From Polaribacter porphyrae (GTDB taxonomy: Bacteria > Bacteroidota > Bacteroidia > Flavobacteriales > Flavobacteriaceae): a stretch of 64,000 bases of DNA. The notes under the pieces are model-generated. The model was not told the DNA's origin, searched no databases, and saw only the letters and a program-made list of their open reading frames with translations. The DNA lies in the NCBI RefSeq assembly GCF_002954685.1, contig NZ_MSCN01000001.1, positions 458,256 through 522,255 on the forward strand, in the 5' to 3' direction. This document shows, piece after piece, positions 53,229-60,652 of the stretch (the stretch's first letter is position 1; each line of letters starts with the position of its first letter). The position numbers and the translations under genes were made by a program.

Positions 53229-54272
53229 TCAATTTAAAACCAACTTCCCAATTTTCTCATTACCACTTAACCAAGCTGTGTTTTTATCAACAAAATCGAT
53301 AGCATAATAACCTTCTTTTGATACTTGTTTCCATGTAATTCCACCATCATTAGAAAAATCAATTCCAGTTTTGCCAACTGCAAAAACTTCTTTTCCATTG
53401 GTATTTGGTACGTATTGTATACAACTTTTGTAATTTGGGTTTTGCCCATCAGCAACTAGTGTCCACGTTTTTCCACCATCTTTAGTAATGGCTTTGTTGG
53501 CCTTGTTTTCTTCTGGTTTCGAATAATCTCCACCAATAATAATACCGTTAGTTTTATCAGCAAAATCAATAGAGTAAATTCCCTGTGGTCCATTTCCTTG
53601 AATTATTGGTGTATTAAAAATCTGCCAAGTTTGTCCATAGTCGTTAGACTTTAAAATACGTGCTTTTGTTCCTCCAGAAGCTATCCAAACTGTACTTCCA
53701 ATAGTTTTAATATTGGTATTACTTGCTGCGAAAAAAGCTTCTCCTTCCTCAAAAACAGGTAGTTTATCACAAGGCAGTTTTGTCCAAGTATTTCCACCAT
53801 CAGCAGTTAAAATGATTGATGCACAATTTTCTGTAGGATCACCAACAGCAATTCCATGCACATTATCTTCAAAGAATTTTACTGAATCATAAAAAACTTT
53901 TTCGTGTTCTTCTTTGTAAACTAACGTACTTTCCCCTTCAGAAATTTTATATAATAATGCTGGGTTAGCAATAGACAAAACAAAATAATCTTTACCATTA
54001 AAAGCTAAACTTCTAAAATGAGGAACAATAGAATCTTTATATTTTATTTTTAAAGCGTTTAAAGAAACACCTTTATCTGTTTTAAAACCAACATCACCTT
54101 TAGAACCCGCATAAAAAACACTATTTTTATCAACTGCCTTTATGGCTCTAATACTAGTTTTATCAACTTTAAATTCTTGAATAGTAATATTTTCTATAGT
54201 TCTAACTTCAATTTCTTTTTTGCAGTTTATAACTAGTAATAAACTACATAAGAGTAGTGGTATTCTTTTCAT
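53229..54272 (-). CDS. BNR/YCF48-like beta-propeller lipoprotein
   Basis: 347 aa lipoprotein (lipobox LVINC, Cys17). The body is a beta-propeller with at least four Asp-box/BNR motifs: TADGGNTW, SNDYGQTW, TKDGGKTW and SNDGGITW. Often annotated as an oxidoreductase or a YCF48-type assembly factor, but no catalytic residues are visible and the role is unknown. It diverges from the patatin gene with only 47 bp between the starts, so their promoters must overlap. Confidence 0.85.
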   Translation of the reverse strand: MKRIPLLLCSLLLVINCKKEIEVRTIENITIQEFKVDKTSIRAIKAVDKNSVFYAGSKGDVGFKTDKGVSLNALKIKYKDSIVPHFRSLAFNGKDYFVLSIANPALLYKISEGESTLVYKEEHEKVFYDSVKFFEDNVHGIAVGDPTENCASIILTADGGNTWTKLPCDKLPVFEEGEAFFAASNTNIKTIGSTVWIASGGTKARILKSNDYGQTWQIFNTPIIQGNGPQGIYSIDFADKTNGIIIGGDYSKPEENKANKAITKDGGKTWTLVADGQNPNYKSCIQYVPNTNGKEVFAVGKTGIDFSNDGGITWKQVSKEGYYAIDFVDKNTAWLSGNEKIGKLVLN

Positions 54273-54319
54273 TTTTAGTTATTTTTATAAATCTAAAGTA
54301 AACAAATCATTTTGAGTTA

Positions 54320-55288
54320 ATGAAAAAAGCGTTAGTTATTTCTGGAGGAGGAAGCAAAGGTGCATTTGCAGGTGGAGTTGCACAGTATTTAATGACTAAA
54401 GAACATAGAGAATATGATTTATTTTTAGGCACTTCTACAGGTAGTTTAATGGTTTCTCATTTAGCTTTAGGAATGTTAGACGAATTAAAAAAACTTTACA
54501 CGAATGTAAACCAAGATACTATTTTTAGTAGCAATCCATTTAAAATTAAAAAAGTTGCAGGAGAAAAAGTAGTGAGTATTAATCATTTTGGTATGGTAAG
54601 AAATTTTTTTAAAGGTAGAAAAACCTTTGGAGAAAGTAAAAACTTGCATAATTTAATTAAAAATAACATCACCAAAAAGATGTATGAAGAAATTAAAGAA
54701 AGCAACAAAGAAATTGTAGTAACAGTGTCTAATTTAACCCAAAATCAAATTGAATACAAATCGAATAAAGACTGTACCTACGAAGATTTTTGCGATTGGA
54801 TTTGGGGTTCTTGCAACTACGTACCTTTTATGAGTTTACTCGAAAAAGACAGACAACAATATGCAGATGGTGGTTTTGGTTCATTGGTGCCAATTAGAGA
54901 AGCTATTTTAAGAGGAGCTACAGAAATTGATGCTATTATTCTAGAAACAGAAGTGAGTCAGATTAATAGATTGCCAGCTAAAAACCCTTTTTCTTTATTG
55001 TTTGACGTGTTCGATTTTATGCTCACACATGTAGAAAGACATAATATTACCATAGGCAAATTAGCTGCTAACAACAAAGATGTAAAACTAAATTTATATT
55101 ATACTCCAACAGTTTTAACAACAAATTCGTTGGTTTTCGACGAAAAAACAATGCGTAAATGGTGGAAATCTGGCTACAAATATGCAAAATCGAAACGCGA
55201 GGAATTAATGAGTGAATTTAGACCAGATATTTTAACAGATCAAGAAGTAGAAGAAGGTTTAGATGATGTTGAAAATTTGAATATTTAA
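54320..55288 (+). CDS. patatin-like phospholipase
   Basis: 322 aa serine lipid hydrolase with the patatin Ser-Asp dyad. The oxyanion loop is GGGSKGAF (residues 9-16), the nucleophile elbow is GTSTG with Ser39, and the catalytic Asp183 is in YADGGFGS. No signal peptide, so probably cytosolic or membrane-peripheral. The C-terminal ~90 residues lack known domains. It is followed by the structured repeat, copy B. Confidence 0.9.
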   Translation: MKKALVISGGGSKGAFAGGVAQYLMTKEHREYDLFLGTSTGSLMVSHLALGMLDELKKLYTNVNQDTIFSSNPFKIKKVAGEKVVSINHFGMVRNFFKGRKTFGESKNLHNLIKNNITKKMYEEIKESNKEIVVTVSNLTQNQIEYKSNKDCTYEDFCDWIWGSCNYVPFMSLLEKDRQQYADGGFGSLVPIREAILRGATEIDAIILETEVSQINRLPAKNPFSLLFDVFDFMLTHVERHNITIGKLAANNKDVKLNLYYTPTVLTTNSLVFDEKTMRKWWKSGYKYAKSKREELMSEFRPDILTDQEVEEGLDDVENLNI

Positions 55289-55295
55289 TTTTTCT

Positions 55296-55392
55296 TGAAG
55301 CTGTTTCCTGCTTTCAGCACTCGCTTTTTTTGCCTCAAAAAGCAAAAAAGAGCTCAAACAAATGCTTCAATCAGGGCTAAACTAGTTTGCCA
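55296..55392 (+). repeat. structured intergenic repeat, copy B
   Basis: Second copy of the element at 18908-19002, in the same orientation relative to flanking + strand genes. The central stem pairs GCTTTTTTTGC (55323-55333) with GCAAAAAAGAGC (55342-55353, one bulge). The G32-C43 and C33-G42 pairs (55332/55343, 55333/55342) replace A-T pairs of copy A. Starts 8 bp after the patatin stop. Confidence 0.75.
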
Positions 55393-55431
55393 ACTTAACT
55401 AAAAACTAAAAAACTTTTTAAATATCTAAAA

Positions 55432-56337
55432 ATGAAATTCGGAAAAGTAGATAATCCAGAAGAAATAGATTTTACATTACCAGAAACACACTCAAAGACA
55501 TTAGAGGTGTTATCAAAATATAAGAAAAAAGAAAAACCTAACTTCTTTGTGGGTTGTGCAAAGTGGAACAGAGCAGACTTAAAAGGATTTTATCCAAGAG
55601 GTACAAAAGACGAGTTAGAATATTATTCAAAACAGTTTAATTCAATAGAATTGAATGCTACATTTTACAGAAATTTCCCTGCACAACAATTTGAAAAATG
55701 GAGAGGTAAAACACCTGATAATTTTAAGTTCTTTCCGAAATTAGGTCAAGAAATTAGCCATTGGAAACGTTTAAATGGAGTAGAAGCTGTAGTAAATTCG
55801 TACATTGATAATTTTAGCAATTTAGAAGAAAAATTAGGAACCATTTTTTTACAACTCCATGCTAATTTTGGACCTAAAAATTTTGAAGTACTAAAAAATT
55901 TTATTGAAAGTTGGCCAAAAGGTTTACCTCTTGCTGTAGAAGTACGTCATAAAGATTGGTTTGCAGATACATCAATATTTAATGATTTTACGCAATTGTT
56001 AGAAGAACATAATATAGCTAATGTTTTAGTAGATACAGCTGGTAGGAGAGATATGGTGCATAATCGTTTAACGAATAATGAAGCCTTTATACGCTATGTG
56101 GGTGCAAATCATGCATCAGATTATAATAGATTAGATGATTGGGTTGTAAAACTTAAAGAATGGATTGATGCTGGGTTGCAAAACATTCACTTTTTTATTC
56201 ATCAGAATTTAGAAAAAGAATCACCTTTATTAGCAACACACTTTATTAAGAATGTAAATGCTGAATTTGGTTTAGATTTAAAAATACCAAATCAAAAAGA
56301 TGATTTAGAAACTAATGGACAAATGAGTTTATTGTAA
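55432..56337 (+). CDS. DUF72 (YecE-like) family protein
   Basis: 301 aa soluble TIM-barrel-like protein of DUF72/YecE. Characteristic strands: FFVGCAKWNRADLKGFYPRG, FNSIELNATFYRNFP, FKFFPKLGQEISHW, LPLAVEVRHKDWF and FIRYVGAN. The family is widespread and its biochemical function is unsettled. It ends with a 9-bp overlap with the convergent hypothetical gene. Confidence 0.9.
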   Translation: MKFGKVDNPEEIDFTLPETHSKTLEVLSKYKKKEKPNFFVGCAKWNRADLKGFYPRGTKDELEYYSKQFNSIELNATFYRNFPAQQFEKWRGKTPDNFKFFPKLGQEISHWKRLNGVEAVVNSYIDNFSNLEEKLGTIFLQLHANFGPKNFEVLKNFIESWPKGLPLAVEVRHKDWFADTSIFNDFTQLLEEHNIANVLVDTAGRRDMVHNRLTNNEAFIRYVGANHASDYNRLDDWVVKLKEWIDAGLQNIHFFIHQNLEKESPLLATHFIKNVNAEFGLDLKIPNQKDDLETNGQMSLL

Positions 56338-56763
56338 AGTATTTAATTTTTCTTCAACAAATAATAATTTCTTTCGCATTCTTCTTTTATTTTTTATGTT
56401 ACCAACAAAAAATGGAATAGAAGCTCCAAAATACACTGCTGAATTTAAGTACATCAAACTTTTGTAACCATGTTGTGAATCTTTTCCTGCGTCAATTACA
56501 AGTCCAGTTGCTAATAAAAAAGCACCTGTACCAGACAATACATAAGACCAAACCTTATTTTGTTTTCTTTTTTTATTATAATAGGCTAATTCTTTTAAAT
56601 CTTTATTAAAATCAACATCATTAAAAGTATAGTTATTCAACGATAAATTTAGTTGGTTTAGGTTTTTAACTTCCTTTTTTGTGAAATAATCATTAATAGA
56701 TTTTTCTTGAGAGTTTATTGTATAAGCACTAACTAAAAGAAATAAAAAAATCTTGTTTTTCAT
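56329..56763 (-). CDS. hypothetical membrane protein with signal sequence
   Basis: 144 aa, not recognised. An N-terminal signal (FLFLLVSAYTINSQ) is followed by a polar region and two hydrophobic segments (VLSGTGAFLLATGLVIDAG and NSAVYFGASIPFFVG), then a basic C-terminus (NIKNKRRMRKKLLF). It starts 2 bp after the S41 protease stop on the same strand, so it is cotranscribed with it. Possibly an accessory of the protease; no domain evidence. Confidence 0.75.
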   Translation of the reverse strand: MKNKIFLFLLVSAYTINSQEKSINDYFTKKEVKNLNQLNLSLNNYTFNDVDFNKDLKELAYYNKKRKQNKVWSYVLSGTGAFLLATGLVIDAGKDSQHGYKSLMYLNSAVYFGASIPFFVGNIKNKRRMRKKLLFVEEKLNTLQ

Positions 56764-56765
56764 CT

Positions 56766-58226
56766 TTATTTTATAAAATCAACATACATATTATTACTAG
56801 ATGGTGTTGCCAATTTAGAATTGTAAATTTCTTCTGACTGAATACTATTTTTTCGAGAAACACCTTTAGCACCAGTAGCTATATAGACTAAAGTTCTATC
56901 TAATAATGGGTCAGAACGTTCACCCAGAACCCCTAAATTACCATAGTCTTCTGCTAAAAATACTCCAGGTAAACTTGTTGCTGGGGTAAAGCCTAAAGGT
57001 TCGTTAGTATTGTCTTTATTAGAAATTTCAAGCACAATTGGTTGCATAGCATAGGTGTGATTTGGATTTAAATTTGCTCCTGTTCTTGTGTACCCTTCAG
57101 AATCATACAAAGTTACAGAGCCTACTTGTTTACCAACTGTTTTAATACCTACTAAAAATACATCAATATAAGAACTCAAAGAATTAATTACTAATTCAGA
57201 TGCTGATGCTGTGCTACCAGTAACTATAAAATAAACTCTAGTAAGTTCTAAACTATTAATATTTTCTTGGAGAACTATATTACCATTTGTATCTACATTT
57301 CTAATTTCATTGGTAAAATTATTTAGAAAACGTTCAGGAGGATTTGCCTCCATAACCTTTTCATTCCAAACTTCTTGAGAGTATAATTGTCCAGCAAATT
57401 GTCCAGTAACCATTCCTCCTAAATAAGTAGCAGTTCTTACAGAGCCTCCTCCATTATAACGTAAATCAATAACAAGATCATTAATGCCTTCTGATTTAAA
57501 ATTGGCAAAAGCTGCATTTAATTGAGCATCAAAACTACTAGCAAATTGATTGTACATTAAATATCCAATTTTTTGAGTACCATCAGTAATTACTTTAGAA
57601 ACTGCAATAGGATTTTCTTGTAACTGTGTTTTATTAAGCGTTATAGAATTTCCATTTCCTGTTGGGTTACCATTATTATAGTTAGCTAAACCAATAGTAA
57701 TAGTTGTATTACTACCAAATAAAAGGCTTCTAGCATTGTTTTCATTTAGAGGAATTCCATCAACTGTGTCAAAAATCATACCTCTAGTAATACCTTCATT
57801 ATCAGCAGGCGAATTAGGGATTACATAACGTACATAGCCAAATAGATCAGAAGGATTGTTTGCTTGCCTTACCAAACCAAACTCCATTCCTGTACTTAAA
57901 GTAATGCCTTGAAAAGAATTTTCTAAAGCAATATAATCATCAACAATAATAGAAAAACGATCTGTTGGTCTATTTAATAGACTCTCAAACAGGTTTTCTG
58001 GAGTAGGAAAACCCATTAAAAAACTATTTAATTGCCCTTGATTGCTAAAACGAGTGTCTCGTAAATTAGGAATGTCACTTTGCCATAGATAATATGCATT
58101 TAAACCTTTCCAAACAAAATCATGTACTTCTATATCTTCAGGAATACCTTCATCAGATTTAGAACACCCAACTGTTATTAATAAGAATACTACTAATATT
58201 AATGTATATTTAAACTTTACTTTCAT
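56766..58226 (-). CDS. S41 (C-terminal processing) peptidase lipoprotein
   Basis: 486 aa exported serine protease. Lipobox ITVGC gives Cys21. An N-terminal helical region (~30-95), a PDZ-like domain (~105-200, PNSPADNEGITRGMIFDTVDGIPL) and the S41 core (~205-420) follow, with IDLRYNGGGSVRTA, nucleophile Ser343 in GSTASASELVIN, and the Lys in GIKTVGKQVGS. Members degrade misfolded or tagged envelope proteins. It diverges from the ECF sigma gene at 58372; this protease/sigma/DUF4252 order recurs in Flavobacteriia as far as I recall. Confidence 0.93.
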   Translation of the reverse strand: MKVKFKYTLILVVFLLITVGCSKSDEGIPEDIEVHDFVWKGLNAYYLWQSDIPNLRDTRFSNQGQLNSFLMGFPTPENLFESLLNRPTDRFSIIVDDYIALENSFQGITLSTGMEFGLVRQANNPSDLFGYVRYVIPNSPADNEGITRGMIFDTVDGIPLNENNARSLLFGSNTTITIGLANYNNGNPTGNGNSITLNKTQLQENPIAVSKVITDGTQKIGYLMYNQFASSFDAQLNAAFANFKSEGINDLVIDLRYNGGGSVRTATYLGGMVTGQFAGQLYSQEVWNEKVMEANPPERFLNNFTNEIRNVDTNGNIVLQENINSLELTRVYFIVTGSTASASELVINSLSSYIDVFLVGIKTVGKQVGSVTLYDSEGYTRTGANLNPNHTYAMQPIVLEISNKDNTNEPLGFTPATSLPGVFLAEDYGNLGVLGERSDPLLDRTLVYIATGAKGVSRKNSIQSEEIYNSKLATPSSNNMYVDFIK

Positions 58227-58371
58227 AATGAAACTCTTTGTAAATTAAACGCAATTTAATGATAATTCGTATTTTTTTGAAACTTGATGTAACAAAATAT
58301 ATACTTCGTCGTCGTAATTATGTAAACCTGATAAAAAAAGAATAAAAGTATCAGATAACAAACAAAAACTA

Positions 58372-58881
58372 ATGAACCAATCAGACTTTTTAAAAGTTGT
58401 TTTACCATTTAAAGATAAGGTTTTTAGATTAGCCAAAAGACTTTTGGTTTCTACTGAAGAAGCTGAAGATGCTACACAAGAACTGTACTTTAAATTGTGG
58501 AGGAGTAAAGAAAAAATTGCTGATTATAAAAATGTAGAAGCATTTGCTATGACAATGACTAAAAATTATTGTTATGATCGTTTAAAAAGCAAACAAGCAA
58601 GTAATTTAACATTAGTTCATAGTAATTATAAAGAAAAAGAAACGTCTTTAGACAAGAAAGTAGAATATCAAGACAGTGTAAACCAAGTACACCAATTGAT
58701 AGAAGATTTGCCAGAAAATCAAAAGATAATTATTCAATTAAGAGATGTTGAGCAATATGATTTTGATGAAATCTGTAAAATGGTCGATATGAAACCAACA
58801 GCAGTAAGAGTAGCATTGTCTAGAGCAAGAAAAACAATAAGAGAAGCACTAATTAAAAAACACAACTATGGAGTTAGCTAA
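58372..58881 (+). CDS. ECF-type RNA polymerase sigma factor
   Basis: 169 aa sigma factor with region 2 (~8-78: VFRLAKRLLVSTEEAEDATQELYFKLW, FAMTMTKNYCYDRLK) and region 4 (~108-162: LPENQKIIIQLRDVEQYDFDEICKMVDMKPTAVRVALSRARKTIR, helix-turn-helix). The next gene, a single-TM protein, overlaps by 14 bp, the usual sigma/anti-sigma coupling. It probably drives the downstream DUF4252 genes. Confidence 0.93.
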   Translation: MNQSDFLKVVLPFKDKVFRLAKRLLVSTEEAEDATQELYFKLWRSKEKIADYKNVEAFAMTMTKNYCYDRLKSKQASNLTLVHSNYKEKETSLDKKVEYQDSVNQVHQLIEDLPENQKIIIQLRDVEQYDFDEICKMVDMKPTAVRVALSRARKTIREALIKKHNYGVS

Positions 58882-59299
58882 CATAGAAAAATTAGTAGAA
58901 AAGTATGAAAATGCAACTACTACATTGCAAGAAGAAACAACTTTAAGAAACTATTTTACAGAAGGTAATGTTGCACCACATTTGCAAGAGTATGCATACA
59001 TGTTTAACTACTTTACTACCACAAAAGATGAAACGTTTACAAAAACCATAAAGTTAGAACCAAAGAAATCTAAAAAGAGCAACTTAAAATGGTTATCTGT
59101 AGCAGCATCAATAGCATTATTGTTTAGTGTTTTTATTGGTAAACAAATACATGACAATAATCAAAGAAAAGAAGCAGAGCGTATTTATGCTCAAGTAAGT
59201 AAAGGTTTAGAGTTGTTATCCACAAACTTAAAAAAAGGAGAACAAGCTGTAGCAACCTTATATACTTACGAAAACAAAGTAAATAACGTATTAAAATAA
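58868..59299 (+). CDS. single-pass membrane protein, probable anti-sigma factor
   Basis: 143 aa. The N-terminal ~70 residues are soluble and helical (LANIEKLVEKYENATTTLQEETTLRNYF), followed by one membrane helix (LKWLSVAASIALLFSVFIG, ~75-94) and a periplasmic ~50-residue helix. Translation overlaps the sigma gene by 14 bp. No ZAS zinc motif (H-x3-C-x2-C) is visible. The topology and context are those of a non-zinc anti-sigma factor; not proven. Confidence 0.8.
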   Translation: MELANIEKLVEKYENATTTLQEETTLRNYFTEGNVAPHLQEYAYMFNYFTTTKDETFTKTIKLEPKKSKKSNLKWLSVAASIALLFSVFIGKQIHDNNQRKEAERIYAQVSKGLELLSTNLKKGEQAVATLYTYENKVNNVLK

Positions 59300-59341
59300 A
59301 AACCAAGTAAAAATTAGTAAAACCAAGTAAACAAGTAAATT

Positions 59342-59863
59342 ATGAAAAAAGTAATCCTATTAATAGCATTTGTAGTAGCACCAATGTTAACAAATGCACA
59401 ATCTATCTTTGATACTTTTGAAGATATGGATGGCGTAGATATGGTAGTTGTTACCAAAGATGCTTTTGAATTGTTAAATAAATTCAAACCAAAAGATGTA
59501 AAAACAGATGGTAATGAAGTGATGGAAGCCTTTGAAATGATTAATGATTTAAATGAATTCAAAATGTTTTCAACAGATAATTTAGATATCGCTTCTAAAA
59601 TGGAAAAATTAGTAAATACAGCAATTAAATCTAAAAAATTAACAGAATTAATGCGTATTAAAGAAGATGATTCTAGAGTTAAAATCTATGTGAAAGCTAC
59701 CAAGAATAAAGATTATGTTAGTGAAGTTTTAATGTTTGTAAAAGGTATAGACAAAAAAACAAACGGAATGTCTGAAGCTATGGTAATGTCTTTAACGGGT
59801 AATATAGACATCAACAAAATGTCCGAATACACAGATAAGATTGTAAAAAAGAACAACAAGTAA
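59342..59863 (+). CDS. DUF4252 protein, secreted
   Basis: 173 aa with a cleavable SPI signal (VVAPMLTNAQS). The mature region matches DUF4252, a Bacteroidota family of ~150 residues lacking a known activity: DMVVVTKDAFELLNKF, FKMFSTDNLDIASKMEKLVNTAIKS, VKIYVKATKNKDYVSEVLMFVKG. Presumably periplasmic. It is the third gene of the sigma operon, and a paralogue follows. Confidence 0.85.
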   Translation: MKKVILLIAFVVAPMLTNAQSIFDTFEDMDGVDMVVVTKDAFELLNKFKPKDVKTDGNEVMEAFEMINDLNEFKMFSTDNLDIASKMEKLVNTAIKSKKLTELMRIKEDDSRVKIYVKATKNKDYVSEVLMFVKGIDKKTNGMSEAMVMSLTGNIDINKMSEYTDKIVKKNNK

Positions 59864-59868
59864 AACAA

Positions 59869-59909
59869 TTTAAATAAGAGGTGAGTTTTTAATTTACCTC
59901 TTATTTAAA
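59869..59909 (+). terminator. 14-bp hairpin between the two DUF4252 genes
   Basis: TTTAAATAAGAGGT (59869-59882) pairs perfectly with ACCTCTTATTTAAA (59896-59909). It ends 15 bp before the next ATG. No U-tract follows, so it may be an attenuator, a processing site or an mRNA-stability element instead of a simple terminator. Confidence 0.6.
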
Positions 59910-59924
59910 AATAAAATTAATACA

Positions 59925-60470
59925 ATGAAAAAATTAACCACATTATGTGCTTTAGCCTTTTTAGTACTATTTGCCAGTTCTTGTAAAAATGAAAAATCTT
60001 TGCAAGCTTACCTAGTAGATACTAGTGGAAAAGAAGGTTTTTACACTGGAGATTTACCAGTAAGTTCTGTTCTTTCTCCAAAAGCAGATGTTTCTGATGA
60101 TGTAAAAGAAACCATAAAAAGCATAAAAAAAATAAATATTGCTTATCTGCCAAAAACAGAAGATAATACAGCTGCTTATGAAACTGAAAAAGCAAAATTG
60201 AAAAATATTTTTACAAGTGATGATTACAAAAACTTAATGTCTATGAAAATGAAAGGCATGAATGTAAAAGTGTATTATACAGGAGATACAGATGCTATTG
60301 ACGAAGTAATAGCATTTGGATACAGCAAAAAAAATGGAGTAGGAGTAGCAAGGTTATTAGGAGATAACATGAACCCTGCAAAAGTAATTGAAATGTTAGA
60401 AAATGTAAAAATAGATGGAGATTCAAAATCGTTTGAGCAATTTGCAAAAATGTTTAATAACATCAACTAA
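59925..60470 (+). CDS. DUF4252 lipoprotein
   Basis: 181 aa. Lipobox FASSC with Cys20, then a DUF4252-type body (INIAYLPKTEDN, MKMKGMNVKVYYTGDTDAIDEVIAFGY, VGVARLLGDNMNPAKVIEML). It differs from the preceding paralogue by being lipid-anchored, so the pair could place one soluble and one membrane-bound partner in the same compartment. The last gene of the sigma operon, closed by a strong terminator. Confidence 0.87.
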   Translation: MKKLTTLCALAFLVLFASSCKNEKSLQAYLVDTSGKEGFYTGDLPVSSVLSPKADVSDDVKETIKSIKKINIAYLPKTEDNTAAYETEKAKLKNIFTSDDYKNLMSMKMKGMNVKVYYTGDTDAIDEVIAFGYSKKNGVGVARLLGDNMNPAKVIEMLENVKIDGDSKSFEQFAKMFNNIN

Positions 60471-60530
60471 ACTTAAATTCTGAATAGTTCCTTATTTTAA
60501 AACTATTTTTAATAAATTTATCTACAAAAC

Positions 60531-60568
60531 AAGTTGTAGCTTCTAATTAGAGGCCACAACTTTTTTAT
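60531..60568 (+). terminator. terminator of the sigma/DUF4252 operon
   Basis: AAGTTGTAGCTTCT pairs with AGAGGCCACAACTT (60531-60562, one mismatch and one G-U, AATT loop), then a T-run. Confidence 0.9.
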
Positions 60569-60624
60569 TATGGTACACTTTTTGAATTTAACTAGGCATT
60601 AACAAGCTAGTTACTTGTTTTTAG

Positions 60625-60632
60625 TATTTTTG
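60625..60632 (+). promoter_or_regulatory. -7 box of the M1 aminopeptidase gene
   Basis: TATTTTTG (TAnnTTTG) 20 bp before the ATG at 60653. Confidence 0.5.
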
Positions 60633-60652
60633 ACACCATTAGAAATGATTAT

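Noticed and set aside
58245..58436. 63-codon minus-strand frame in the S41/sigma divergent gap
   Set aside because: It overlaps the sigma gene start antisense, has no recognisable features, and lies in a promoter region.
59299..59341. AACCAAGTAA direct repeats between the anti-sigma-like and DUF4252 genes
   Set aside because: Two short imperfect copies in an A-rich leader; too small to separate from low-complexity DNA.
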